From positions 124,001-188,000 of the forward strand of contig CAZHDY010000002.1 of assembly GCA_964531025.1 (NCBI GenBank): a stretch of DNA of 64,000 bases, given 5' to 3'. This DNA is from CALMEC01 sp964531025 (GTDB lineage Bacteria; Actinomycetota; Thermoleophilia; Miltoncostaeales; Miltoncostaeaceae). Position numbers and translations under genes: made by a program. Below, piece after piece: positions 1 through 8,442 of the stretch; within the stretch, counting starts at the first letter, position 1; the number at the start of each line of letters is the position of its first letter. The notes beneath the pieces were generated by a model, which was given only the letters and a program-made list of their open reading frames with translations, did not search any database and had not been told where the DNA came from.

Positions 1-718
1 TATCCTGGAGGATGGCGGCGATGCGCTCGAGGCCGGCGCCGGTGTCGACGTTCTGCGCGGGCAGGGGGCTCAGCCCGCCGTCCGATCCGCGGTCGTACTG
101 CATGAACACGAGGTTCCAGTACTCCAGGAACCGATCCGTGCCGGTGACGGGGCCGCCGTCGGGTCCGAACGACGGTCCGCGGTCGATGTAGAGTTCGGTG
201 TTGGGGCCGCAGGGGCCCGTGGGTCCGCTCTTCCAGAAGTTGTCGGGGTCACCCAGCGCCTGGATGCGGTCGCGCGGGATGCCGTGGTCGACCCAGTACT
301 CGACGGCCTCGTCGTCCGCGGGGACGCCCGGCATGCCCTCGAACACCGTGATCCAGATCTGCTCCGGGTCGAAGCCGAAGACCTCGGTCGAGACCTCCCA
401 CCCGAAGCGGATGGCCTCGCGCTTGAAGTAGTCGCCGAACGAGAAGTTGCCGAGCATCTCGAAGAAGGTCAGGTGGCGTGCCGTGCGCCCCACCTGGTCG
501 ATGTCGCCGGTGCGGAAGCACTTCTGGCAACTGGTGGCCCGCGGCGACGGCGGCGTGGCCGTGCCGAGGAAGTACTGCTTGAGCGGCTGCATGCCGGCGA
601 TGGTCAGCAGAACGGTCTCGTCGTCCTCGTACGGGACGAGGGACGCCGACGGCACGATGCGGTGGGCGTTGGCCTCGAAGTACCGGAGGAACCTCTGGCG
701 GATCTCATGGGTCGTCAT
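1..718 (-). CDS. alaS: Alanyl-tRNA synthetase, N-terminal part (cut by window edge)
   Basis: Charges tRNA-Ala with alanine in the cytoplasm. Only the first 239 or so codons are present; the gene continues beyond base 1. The translation shows the class II synthetase core of the family: an N-terminal start of the type MTTHEIRQRFLRYFE, the stretch QKCFRTGDIDQVG, the motif HLTFFEMLGNFSFGDYFK and further on WKSGPTGPCGPNTELYID. The ATG start is followed directly by this conserved N-terminus, so the start is secure. It is the last gene of a minus-strand group headed by the IscU-MnmA fusion; mnmA-alaS linkage is common in bacteria. The 266 bases upstream of it hold no gene. Confidence 0.97.
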   Translation of the reverse strand, partial: MTTHEIRQRFLRYFEANAHRIVPSASLVPYEDDETVLLTIAGMQPLKQYFLGTATPPSPRATSCQKCFRTGDIDQVGRTARHLTFFEMLGNFSFGDYFKREAIRFGWEVSTEVFGFDPEQIWITVFEGMPGVPADDEAVEYWVDHGIPRDRIQALGDPDNFWKSGPTGPCGPNTELYIDRGPSFGPDGGPVTGTDRFLEYWNLVFMQYDRGSDGGLSPLPAQNVDTGAGLERIAAILQD

Positions 719-984
719 TCGGCAGATCACACTAGCGGGTTATCCCGGGCGACCCCGGCGCGCGGATCCGTTTCGCCCGGAACGTGCGCAGGCCCCACGA
801 TGTGGGACACCGGACCCATTCCGTCGACCCCACCGACCAAACCGGACAACTACACGATTTGCAGGTATTTTATGCGATCGCGCCGAACGTGGTCGACATG
901 CGGTGCCGGACACCAGATGTCCACTCGGGCTTCGCAAACGGGCGTGGCCGGGCCCTCCCGACCGCTGAGACGCGCCGTTTTCTC

Positions 985-1191
985 CTAGATGTGCGGCTGG
1001 GCGAAGGTCTGTGCGAACGCCTGCTCCTCCTGCTCACCGGCACGCTTGCCGGCGGCGAGGGCGTCGCTCAGATCCTCACGCAGGGCCGCGATCTCGGCCG
1101 GCAGGCGCTGCGGCCACTCACGGGGGTCCCGGGCACCGCGTGACCAGAGCCACGCCGCCACGAGGACCAGGACTCCGAGGATGAACTTCAT
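985..1191 (-). CDS. Small single-pass membrane protein, unknown
   Basis: A 68-residue protein with a hydrophobic N-terminal segment (MKFILGVLVLVAAWLWSRG, residues 1-19) followed by a charged Arg/Glu/Ala-rich tail likely to be helical. Its ATG overlaps the stop codon of the DUF948-like gene upstream (ATGA), so the two are probably translationally coupled. I do not recognise a named family. Its position between a DUF948-like protein and alaS resembles the small proteins often found beside alaS, but no function can be read from the sequence. Overlap and codon use support it being real. Confidence 0.7.
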   Translation of the reverse strand: MKFILGVLVLVAAWLWSRGARDPREWPQRLPAEIAALREDLSDALAAGKRAGEQEEQAFAQTFAQPHI

Positions 1192-1946
1192 CGGGCGGGA
1201 TCCTTCTTCTTGGGAAGCGCCCACTCGATCATGGACGCACTGGGACCGCGGCGCGGGGGCTTCGGCGTATCGGGGACCTTCGGGCCGGATCGCGGGGGTT
1301 CGGGGGCCTTTGGGGCCGCCTGAGACGGGGCCGACGAGACACGACCGGCGAACGGATCGGATGAGGACGCCGGAGCGGCGGAAGCATTGTTCACCGCGTG
1401 AGCATCGGCAGCGGCCGCGGCAACCGCGGCAGAGGCCTTTTCACGGAGCGCCGTCTTCTCACGAAGCGCGGCGGCCTGGGCCACGTACTGCTCACGCACC
1501 TCGAGCGGCGTCGGAGAAGACGTCGGCGCCGGGGCCGACGGCACCTCGGCCGCCCGCAGATCCGCCTCGTCCGGTCCGGCCTGACGGCGTGCGCGGAAGG
1601 TGGCGAGTGCCTCCTTGGCGGCCGCCGCGAGTCCGGAGGCCTTCTTCACCGGTGCGACCGCTGCGTGCGACAGGGTGGTCACGGTCTTCTCGGCGCCCTT
1701 GGTGGCGTTGACCGCGGTGACCATGATCTCATCGACGCGGGCGAGCTCGAGGTTGATGCCGTCCACCGTGCCCTGGGCCCGGTTCAGGATCGGGACGATC
1801 TCGTCCGTCATCGAACCCACGGTGCGTCCCAGCCGACCGAGCAGCGCCCCGAGCTTGATGCAGACGAAGAGGATCCCCACACCCGCGAGGATGAGGAAGA
1901 CCGACAGCGATCCTCGAAGTACGTCTCCCCAGTCGATGCTTCCCAC
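1188..1946 (-). CDS. DUF948-like membrane-anchored coiled-coil protein
   Basis: A 252-residue protein with one N-terminal membrane segment (about residues 9-35) followed by a helical region with spaced hydrophobics (GRTVGSMTDEIVPILNRAQG and on) that resembles DUF948/methyl-accepting-like helical proteins. The C-terminal half (after about residue 140) is Ala/Pro/Ser/Lys-rich and probably disordered. It starts with GTG four bases after the mnmA stop and overlaps the next small membrane gene, so it belongs to the same transcript. The DUF948 assignment is by general resemblance; the function is unknown, and cell-envelope or stress roles proposed for relatives should not be assumed. Confidence 0.65.
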   Translation of the reverse strand: MGSIDWGDVLRGSLSVFLILAGVGILFVCIKLGALLGRLGRTVGSMTDEIVPILNRAQGTVDGINLELARVDEIMVTAVNATKGAEKTVTTLSHAAVAPVKKASGLAAAAKEALATFRARRQAGPDEADLRAAEVPSAPAPTSSPTPLEVREQYVAQAAALREKTALREKASAAVAAAAADAHAVNNASAAPASSSDPFAGRVSSAPSQAAPKAPEPPRSGPKVPDTPKPPRRGPSASMIEWALPKKKDPAR

Positions 1947-1949
1947 GCT

Positions 1950-3398
1950 CTACCGTCCCTGACCTCGTATGGTGCCCGCCGCTACCAGTCTTCCGTCCCG
2001 GTACAGAGCGGCCGTCTGCCCCGGGGCGACGCCTGCGGCCGGATCGACCAGCTCGACGGAAAGCCCTGCTCCCGTCGGTCGCGCACGGCCTCGCAACGCA
2101 CCGCCACCGTATCGCACCCGCACTTCGAGCGCATCATCCTGCAACGGCTCGTGCGTGATCACGTCGTCCAGGTCGAGATGACGAAGTTCCAGCTCCTGGC
2201 GGGTTCCGACGGTCACAGTGTTGGTGGCGGCGTCGGTGGCCACCACGTAGAGCGGCCCCGTTGAGGCGACGCCGATCCCGCGTCTCTGACCGATGGTGAA
2301 CCTCCAGTACCCGTCGTGCTCGCCGATGACCCGCCCGTCGGTGGTCACGATGTCCCCCGGGGACGGTGGCATGTCGGCGTAGCGCTCTAGGAACGGCACG
2401 TAGCCGCCGACCCCGACGAAGCAAACCTCCTGGCTCTCGACGGCGTCCGCGGCGGGCAGGTCGAGGTCGCGCGCGATGGCCCGCACCTCGGTCTTCTGGA
2501 GCCCGCCCAACGGAAGCTCCATGCGCCGGATGGTGTCGCCGTCGAGGCGCGACAGCATGTAGCTCTGGTCCTTGGTGACGTCGGCGGCACGAGCGATGGT
2601 GCCGCCCACGGCGCGCGCGTAGTGGCCCGTGGCGATGCGGCGGGCGCCCACCAGGGCGGCGAACTCGCGCAGGATGGTGAAGCGGACCGTCCCGTTGCAG
2701 GTGACGCAGGGGTTCGGCGTCACGCCGTCGCGATATCCGGCGACGAACGACTCGACCACCCCGGTCCGGAAGCGCTCGGCGGCATCGAGGGTGACGTGCG
2801 GGATGCCCAGCGCGTGGGCCGTGCGACGGGCGATCTGCACCGTCTCGGGCGAGCAGCAGGAGCGCTCGGCGCGAACGGCCGACGGATCGTGCCACAGACG
2901 CATGGTGACGCCGACCACGTCGAAACCCCGGTCCAGGAGCCGTTCGGCGGCGACGGCGCTGTCCACCCCTCCGCTCATGGCCACGGCCACCCGACGACCC
3001 GCGAGCGGGAGGCCGAGTTCGCCGAGACGGTCCGAGTACCAGCGCTCGAGTCCTCGGGCCAACGCGTCGACCACCATGTCCGCCGCGTGTCGCTGCTCGG
3101 TGCTCAGGCCGCCCAGCGCATCCGCGATGTCGTCGGCCGAGACGGCGCAGGCGTCGAGGACGCCCATGCCCCGGACACGGGTGCAGAGGGCGCTGGCCGC
3201 GGCGAGCGAGGTACCACACCCGGTGACGCGGAAGCCGACGTCCACGATGCGGCCACCGTCGATGCGCAGATCGATCTCGAGGGCGTCTCCGCAGGCCACG
3301 GCACCGGCGGTGCCGATGACATCGGGATCGGGCAGCCCACCCGCCCCGTCGGGCCGGGCGAGATGACGCATGAGGTTCTCGTGATACGGGGGCACCAA
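1950..3398 (-). CDS. mnmA: IscU-like domain fused to tRNA-specific 2-thiouridylase MnmA
   Basis: MnmA thiolates U34 of tRNA-Lys/Glu/Gln at the wobble base using ATP and a persulfide sulfur relay. Residues about 130-482 carry the MnmA hallmarks: the PP-loop SGGVDS (142-147), the catalytic NPC motif with Cys231 and the second catalytic Cys326 in SQEVCF. Residues about 1-120 are an IscU/NifU-N scaffold domain: ACGD (Cys36, Asp38) and GCG (Cys61) match the first two cluster ligands of IscU, but the third position reads His104-Ala105 where IscU has His-Cys. The GTG start is kept because residues 5-14 (YHENLMRHLA) match the IscU N-terminus. MnmA alone is normally about 360-380 residues, so the extra 120 are a true fusion. 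It heads the group ending in alaS. Confidence 0.92.
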   Translation of the reverse strand: MVPPYHENLMRHLARPDGAGGLPDPDVIGTAGAVACGDALEIDLRIDGGRIVDVGFRVTGCGTSLAAASALCTRVRGMGVLDACAVSADDIADALGGLSTEQRHAADMVVDALARGLERWYSDRLGELGLPLAGRRVAVAMSGGVDSAVAAERLLDRGFDVVGVTMRLWHDPSAVRAERSCCSPETVQIARRTAHALGIPHVTLDAAERFRTGVVESFVAGYRDGVTPNPCVTCNGTVRFTILREFAALVGARRIATGHYARAVGGTIARAADVTKDQSYMLSRLDGDTIRRMELPLGGLQKTEVRAIARDLDLPAADAVESQEVCFVGVGGYVPFLERYADMPPSPGDIVTTDGRVIGEHDGYWRFTIGQRRGIGVASTGPLYVVATDAATNTVTVGTRQELELRHLDLDDVITHEPLQDDALEVRVRYGGGALRGRARPTGAGLSVELVDPAAGVAPGQTAALYRDGRLVAAGTIRGQGR

Positions 3399-3754
3399 GC
3401 GAGGTTAGTACAGCCTCGTCTCTGCCGCACCGTATTCACGGCCTATCCCCTGGTGAGATCCCCCCATCGTGTCGTGCCGGACGATGTGATTGGGCCTGCG
3501 ATAGCAGGTGGGTGGCGTGCGCCCTGCCGCAATACGACCTGACGACCCCGCCTCCCGTTTCAATAGTGTTGGCTCAACTCGCGTCGCCAGCACGAACACG
3601 ATCGGGTTATGGCGAAGCTACGCCCTTTCCGCCGGGTAATCAAGCAGTGGCGGGTGGCCGGTGACGACCCGCCCCGACGACCGGGGACGAGGGCCCGAAA
3701 TGCCGACGGGCCTCCCGAGGAAGGCCCGTCGATCAGATCCGTATCCGGGGTCCG
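3399..3754. other. Intergenic region without a recognised gene
   Basis: About 356 bases between the start of the IscU-MnmA gene and the end of the secreted thioredoxin-like gene. It must hold the promoter of the MnmA group on the minus strand and it holds a terminator hairpin near its right end. Several short hairpins can be drawn in its middle, but none matches a riboswitch or small RNA that I recognise. Short open frames here lack a ribosome binding site and codon bias. Confidence 0.5.
3705..3730 (-). terminator. Hairpin terminator of the secreted thioredoxin-like gene
   Basis: A perfect 9-bp stem, GACGGGCCT and AGGCCCGTC, around an 8-base loop, located 25 bases after the stop codon of the minus-strand gene. 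There is no clean T-tract on the minus strand, as often in high-G+C genomes. Confidence 0.6.
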
Positions 3755-4900
3755 TCAGCAGACCTTGTCCGGCTTCGGCACGGCCTCGCTGGCCGATCCG
3801 TCCTTGCCACCGGCCTCGAACTCGAGGCGGTAGCGCTTGGTCGACACGGACAGCACCTCGTTGGTCTCACGGTCGATCGTGTAGGTCGCGGTGCCGAATC
3901 CGTAGACGCCGCTCTTGTCGGTGACGACGACGCGGACCTTGCCCGAGGGGGCGGCCGGCTTCGCTGCGGTCTTCTTCGCGCCCTTGGCGGGCTTCGCACC
4001 CTTCGCCGGCTTCGCGGCCTTCTTCGCCGGAGCGGCTCCGACGACGCGCTGCGGTCCGACGGTCACCCCGGCCAGCGGGACGAGCGGGACATCGACGGAT
4101 TGACGGACACGCGCGCTGGTGTCACGGATCCAGCAGGTGGCGCCGATCGGCTTGGTGTACATGCCGGTCCGGTTCAGGAGCAGGTCGACGGGGACACCGT
4201 CACCGGTCGTCGTCTTGCCGGTCGCACCACCGGTGCGGCCCTTGGACAGACGCCAGTCCATCTCGAGGCGTCCGGCCGGCGTGCCGGCGATCGATCCCGT
4301 ACCTGTCACCTTGACGTTCGGGGCCTTCGCGTAGTGCGCGTTCACCTTGCGCAACAGGGCGATCGACTTGGCGTTCCCCGTGGCGGAACCGGTGCGCTTC
4401 GGAAGCGACATCGGCGTCGGGACTGCCATCTCGGCGTCGTCGATCGACTGGGCGAGCATCTCCTGGTCGATCAGGCCACGCCAGGTGTTGGCGAGCTTCT
4501 TGTCGCGTTGCACGACGACGACGGTCGGGGTGGACCGCACACCGAGGGCGTCGGGCAGGTCGCCCAGATCCGACGCGGAGGTGATGCGGAAGGTCAGGAA
4601 CGTGGTTCCCCGGTACTTCGCGGTCTTCTGAAGTGACTGAATGCGGGATCGCACGATCTCGTCCTCGGTCACGTTCGGAAGAAGGAACGAGATGACGACG
4701 GGGCGGTTCGTCTTGAGCGCCTTCGTGACGCTGGCGGGTGTCTCTTTGCCGAGCTCGACCGGCTGTCCCGGGAGGGGACCGTCGGCTTCACTGCCCTGAG
4801 CGTGAGCGAGAGCCGGCGTGACCGCCAGGACGCCCAGCCCGACGAGCGCTGCGTGACGCAGGCGACGTGAGACCCTTGGCTTTTCCGTGCCGTTTGACAC
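3755..4900 (-). CDS. Secreted thioredoxin-fold protein without CXXC
   Basis: A 381-residue exported protein. Residues 1-34 form a signal peptide (basic start, hydrophobic core around LVGLGVLAVTPALA, cleavage near AHA-QG). Residues about 55-150 resemble a thioredoxin fold: a strand PVVISFLLP, and later RSTPTVVVV with the cis-proline position, but there is no CXXC pair, so a redox role is unlikely. A Lys/Ala/Pro repeat region lies near residues 290-320, and the tail ends in Cys. Start is GTG with a GGAGG sequence 9 bases upstream. It is a single-gene unit with its own terminator. Function unknown; binding or chaperone-like roles are possible. Confidence 0.75.
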   Translation of the reverse strand: MSNGTEKPRVSRRLRHAALVGLGVLAVTPALAHAQGSEADGPLPGQPVELGKETPASVTKALKTNRPVVISFLLPNVTEDEIVRSRIQSLQKTAKYRGTTFLTFRITSASDLGDLPDALGVRSTPTVVVVQRDKKLANTWRGLIDQEMLAQSIDDAEMAVPTPMSLPKRTGSATGNAKSIALLRKVNAHYAKAPNVKVTGTGSIAGTPAGRLEMDWRLSKGRTGGATGKTTTGDGVPVDLLLNRTGMYTKPIGATCWIRDTSARVRQSVDVPLVPLAGVTVGPQRVVGAAPAKKAAKPAKGAKPAKGAKKTAAKPAAPSGKVRVVVTDKSGVYGFGTATYTIDRETNEVLSVSTKRYRLEFEAGGKDGSASEAVPKPDKVC

Positions 4901-5005
4901 CCTCGATTACCTCCACGTTCGCAGAATCACCAAGAGTGTCGGCAGCCGGACGCCGCGGCTTAACGTCCGAGGACGTCACCGCTCCCGCCCCCGATATGAG
5001 GCGGA

Positions 5006-6781
5006 CTACTCCTCGGGAGGGGCGATGAGCTCGACGCCGAGATCGCGCATCTGACGCCCGTCGACCGGGGCCGGGGCGCCGGTCAGGGGATCGTGGCCAC
5101 CCGAGGTCTTCGGGAAGGCGATCACGTCACGGATGGAGCGCTCACCGAGGAGGAGCATGACGAGCCTGTCGAAACCGAGCGCCACGCCACCGTGTGGCGG
5201 CGCGCCCAGCCGGAGGGCGCGCAGCAGGAACCCGAACTTCTCCTCGGCCTCCTCGTCTGCCATCCCGATCATCTCGAACACGCGTCGCTGAACGTCGCGA
5301 TCGTGGATACGGATGCTCCCTCCCCCGATCTCCAGGCCGTTCAGGACGACGTCGTACGCTTGCGCGATGACGGCCTCGGGATCGGACGTGAGCTTCTCGA
5401 CGTCCTCGGCACGTGGAGCCGTGAACGGGTGATGCCGCGGATCCCAGCGCTTCTCGTCCGGGTTCCACTCGACCAGCGGGAAGTCCACCACCCACAGGGG
5501 CGCGAAGGTGTCGTCGGGAATGAGACCGAACCGCTCGGCCAGGCGAAGACGGAGCGCGCCGAGCACGGAGAGCGCAGCCTCGGGCGCGTCGGCCACGATG
5601 CAGACGAGGTCGCCGGACGTCGCGCCGAACGCCTCGGCCAGCCCGCCCAGGAACTCGGCCTTGACGGATGCGCGCAGGCCACCCTGGTCGTCCGCCACGG
5701 CCCACACGAGCCCCTTGGCACCGAGCTCCTGTGCCAGCGTCACCAGGCCGTCGAGATCCTTGCGCGAGAGGCCTTCCCCGGCCCCGGGAACGGTGATGCC
5801 ACGCACCGCGGCGCCGGATGCGACGGCCTTCTCGAAGATCCCGAGCCCCGACGAGGCGGCGGCATCGGTCCAGTCGACGATCTCGCAGCCGAAGCGGACG
5901 TCCGGGCGGTCGGTGCCGTACCGCTCCATCGCCTCGTGGAAGGTCATACGCGGGAAGGGCGCCTCGAGCGTCACCCCCGCCTCGGACGCGAGCCTGACGA
6001 GCAGTCGCTCGACGACCCGGATGATGTCCTCCTGGTCGACGAACGACGCCTCCATGTCGATCTGGGTGAACTCGGGCTGCCGGTCGGCGCGGAAGTCCTC
6101 GTCCCGGAAGCAGCGGGTGATCTGGTAGTAGCGCTCGAAGCCGCCCATCATCAGCAACTGCTTGAACAGCTGCGGGCTCTGCGGCAGGGCGTACCACGAC
6201 CCCTGGTGGAGGCGGCTGGGGACGATGAAGTCACGTGCGCCCTCGGGGGTGGAGCGCACCAGGATGGGCGTCTCGATCTCGAGGAAACCCTCGTCGTCGA
6301 GCACGGCGCGGGTGGCGCGTGCGAGCGCGGCACGCATCTCCAGGGCCCGCTGGCGCCGGGGGCGGCGGGTCTCCAGGTACCGGTACTCGATGCGCAGTTC
6401 CTCGTTGGCCTCCTGTGTCTCGTCCTCGACCGAGAACGGGAGCGGGTCCGCCGGAGAGAGCACCTCCACCTCGGTCACCCGCACCTCCACCGCACCGGTG
6501 GGGATGTTGGGGTTCCGGTTCTTCTCATCACGCGCGACCACGGTGCCGTCCACGCGGACGACGTCCTCGGGGTGGAAGCGACCGGCCCGGGCATGGGCGT
6601 CGGCGTCCACCTCGGGGTCGAAGACCAGCTGCACCACGCCGCTTCGGTCGCGCAGGTCGATGAAGATGAGCCCGCCATGGTCGCGACGCCGGTGGACCCA
6701 GCCCGAGAGCCGGACCTGGTCGTCCACGGCGCCTGCCGTGTCGCCACACGTGTGGGTGCGGTAGCTGGCGGATCCGATCAC
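5006..6781 (-). CDS. aspS: Aspartyl-tRNA synthetase
   Basis: Class IIb synthetase of bacterial type (591 residues with this start). The N-terminal OB-fold anticodon-binding domain is seen in LSGWVHRRRDHGGLIFIDLRD, class II motif 2 in FRDEDFRADRQPEFTQIDME, the bacterial GAD insertion domain in the middle, and motif 3 near GGVALGFDRLVMLL. I chose the GTG start because AAGGAG lies 10 bases upstream and the protein then begins VIGSASYRTHTCGD, matching the family start (YRTHTCG). A longer reading from an ATG at base 6841 would overlap hisS and add 20 residues unlike the family. It is the last gene of the ftcD-like/membrane protein/hisS/aspS series. Confidence 0.95.
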   Translation of the reverse strand: MIGSASYRTHTCGDTAGAVDDQVRLSGWVHRRRDHGGLIFIDLRDRSGVVQLVFDPEVDADAHARAGRFHPEDVVRVDGTVVARDEKNRNPNIPTGAVEVRVTEVEVLSPADPLPFSVEDETQEANEELRIEYRYLETRRPRRQRALEMRAALARATRAVLDDEGFLEIETPILVRSTPEGARDFIVPSRLHQGSWYALPQSPQLFKQLLMMGGFERYYQITRCFRDEDFRADRQPEFTQIDMEASFVDQEDIIRVVERLLVRLASEAGVTLEAPFPRMTFHEAMERYGTDRPDVRFGCEIVDWTDAAASSGLGIFEKAVASGAAVRGITVPGAGEGLSRKDLDGLVTLAQELGAKGLVWAVADDQGGLRASVKAEFLGGLAEAFGATSGDLVCIVADAPEAALSVLGALRLRLAERFGLIPDDTFAPLWVVDFPLVEWNPDEKRWDPRHHPFTAPRAEDVEKLTSDPEAVIAQAYDVVLNGLEIGGGSIRIHDRDVQRRVFEMIGMADEEAEEKFGFLLRALRLGAPPHGGVALGFDRLVMLLLGERSIRDVIAFPKTSGGHDPLTGAPAPVDGRQMRDLGVELIAPPEE

Positions 6782-6818
6782 TGTGATGAGTCTCCTTGCG
6801 GGTGGGTCGGGCTCGGCA

Positions 6819-8063
6819 TCATCGCGGGCGGGAGAGGACATCGGCCAGATCGCTCTGCGCCACCTCCTCCTGGTCCCCGCTCGTCATGTCGCGGACCGTT
6901 GCCACGCCGCGCTCGTGCTCGCGCGGGCCGATGATGACGGTGCGGGGTGCCCCCAGGCCCGCCGCGTGTTTCAGCATGCCCTTCATGCGCCGGCCGCGGA
7001 GGTCCGTCTCGACCCGCAGGCCGGCGTCGCGGAGCTCGCGGATAAGCGGGAGGAGCTCCACGCGCAGGTCGTCGTCGGGGATGGCGACATAGCAGTCGAG
7101 GGCCGGTGCGACGGGCGGATCGACCGATTCGAGGGCGAGCGTGATGCGCTCCAGCCCGGTGCCGAAACCGATGCCCGGGGTGGACGGACCGCCGAGCTCC
7201 TCGATGAGGCCGTCGTAGCGACCTCCCCCGCCGATCCCCGACTGGGCGCCGAGGCGCTCGCACGAGAACTCGAACACCGTGTGCGTGTAGTAGTCGAAAC
7301 CGCGCACCAGCATGGGATCGCGGACGTACGGCACGCCGAGCAGGTCGAGTCCGGCGCGAACGCGATCGTCGTGCGCCTGTGCCGTCGGGCCGAGGTGGTC
7401 GACGATCTTCGGCGCGTCGGCCATGATCCGCGCTGTGGACTCGCGCTTCGAGTCGAACAGGCGCAGCGGGTTGTCGCGCATGCGCTCGCGCTCGTCCTTG
7501 TCGAACGCGTCGGCGTGCGCCTCCAGGTACTCCATGAGCACGGGGCGGTACGCCTGCCGGGACTCCGCGTCGCCCATCGACGAGATCTTGAGCGTCACAT
7601 CGGGCACGCCGAGCCGGCCGTAGAGGTCCGAGAGCAGTGTGACGACCTCGACGTCCACCAGCGGATCGTCCGACCCCAGCGCCTCCACCCCGAGCTGCGT
7701 GTGCTCCCGGTACCGCCCCGCCTGGGGCGCCTCGTACCGGAACATCGATCCCAGGTACCAGAACTTCACCGGCAGCTGCTGGGTGTGCATGCCGTGGTCA
7801 ACGAACGCGCGGGCGACCGGTGCGGTGCCTTCGGGACGCAGCGTCAGGGAGCGCCCGGAGCCATCCAGAAACGTGTACATCTCCTTGCGGACGATGTCCG
7901 TGCTGGTCCCCACGCCGCGCACGAAGACCTCGGTCTCCTCGAACATCGGTGTCTGGATGTGTCCGTAGCCGTACTCGGCGAAGAGGCGGGAGGCCTCCGC
8001 GACCACGTGGTCACGGATGCGTCCCTCGTCGGGCAGGACGTCGCGGGTTCCGCGGGGCGGCAT
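6819..8063 (-). CDS. hisS: Histidyl-tRNA synthetase
   Basis: Charges tRNA-His with histidine. The 414-residue protein has the family start PPRGTRDVLPDE, class II motif 2 in FWYLGSMFRYEAPQAGRYRE, the two HisS signature segments LVRGFDYYTHTVFE and the glycine-rich GIGGGGRYDGL, and a C-terminal anticodon-binding domain from about residue 325. hisS followed by aspS is a widespread pair. The gene starts seven bases after the stop of the small membrane protein upstream, so they are co-transcribed. Confidence 0.97.
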   Translation of the reverse strand: MPPRGTRDVLPDEGRIRDHVVAEASRLFAEYGYGHIQTPMFEETEVFVRGVGTSTDIVRKEMYTFLDGSGRSLTLRPEGTAPVARAFVDHGMHTQQLPVKFWYLGSMFRYEAPQAGRYREHTQLGVEALGSDDPLVDVEVVTLLSDLYGRLGVPDVTLKISSMGDAESRQAYRPVLMEYLEAHADAFDKDERERMRDNPLRLFDSKRESTARIMADAPKIVDHLGPTAQAHDDRVRAGLDLLGVPYVRDPMLVRGFDYYTHTVFEFSCERLGAQSGIGGGGRYDGLIEELGGPSTPGIGFGTGLERITLALESVDPPVAPALDCYVAIPDDDLRVELLPLIRELRDAGLRVETDLRGRRMKGMLKHAAGLGAPRTVIIGPREHERGVATVRDMTSGDQEEVAQSDLADVLSRPR

Positions 8064-8070
8064 CGGTCGG

Positions 8071-8427
8071 CTACCCCCGCCCCGCCGGATCGAAACCGTT
8101 CTTCTCGAGCCATTTCCGCACGCGGTACCGGTGCAGCATGTTGTCGAAGAACCATCCGAACCCCAGGAGGATGACGAACATGAAGACCGTCGAGATGATC
8201 ACCGCGCCGATCGGCTGGCCCATCGCGGCGAGGATCACGGCGAACAGGATGGTGGCGATCACCGTCCGGACCATGACGCTGCGGAACGTGGGCTTGATGG
8301 GCGCACCCTGGGGCAGCCGGGGCTGACCGCCCTTCGGGAGGGCCTCTCCCGACTGACGGGCCTCGTACCGCGCGTTCTTGATGGGCGGAGGCCCGGCGTT
8401 CGGCCGCCGACGACGCTTCTTGGCGAT
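8071..8427 (-). CDS. Two-helix membrane protein with apparent ATC start
   Basis: A 118-residue protein read from an ATC codon. Its first residues would be M(I)AKKRRRRPNAG, a very basic N-terminus, followed by a Pro/Gly-rich stretch and, from about residue 52, two hydrophobic segments (VIATILFAVILAAMG and AVIISTVFMFVILLGFGWFF). No ATG, GTG or TTG lies in frame between the preceding in-frame stop and residue 52, while AAGGGAG is placed six bases before the ATC, in the 15-base gap after the upstream gene. Third codon positions in this N-terminal part are mostly G/C, as in coding DNA. A conservative annotation would start at base 8274 (67 residues). The fold resembles small DUF-type membrane proteins next to hisS; function unknown. 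Confidence 0.6.
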   Translation of the reverse strand: MAKKRRRRPNAGPPPIKNARYEARQSGEALPKGGQPRLPQGAPIKPTFRSVMVRTVIATILFAVILAAMGQPIGAVIISTVFMFVILLGFGWFFDNMLHRYRVRKWLEKNGFDPAGRG

Positions 8428-8442
8428 GACTGGCTCCCTTGC

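Noticed and set aside
3405..3599. 64-codon minus-strand frame just upstream of the IscU-MnmA gene
   Set aside because: No Shine-Dalgarno, no codon bias and no recognisable features; more likely promoter and leader sequence.
4100..4700. Plus-strand frames opposite the thioredoxin-like gene
   Set aside because: Shadows of a gene with a good signal peptide and thioredoxin-like strands.
5093..6934. 613-codon plus-strand open frame opposite aspS
   Set aside because: Antisense to aspS, whose synthetase motifs are unambiguous; the plus-strand translation is His/Arg/Glu-rich and unlike any family.
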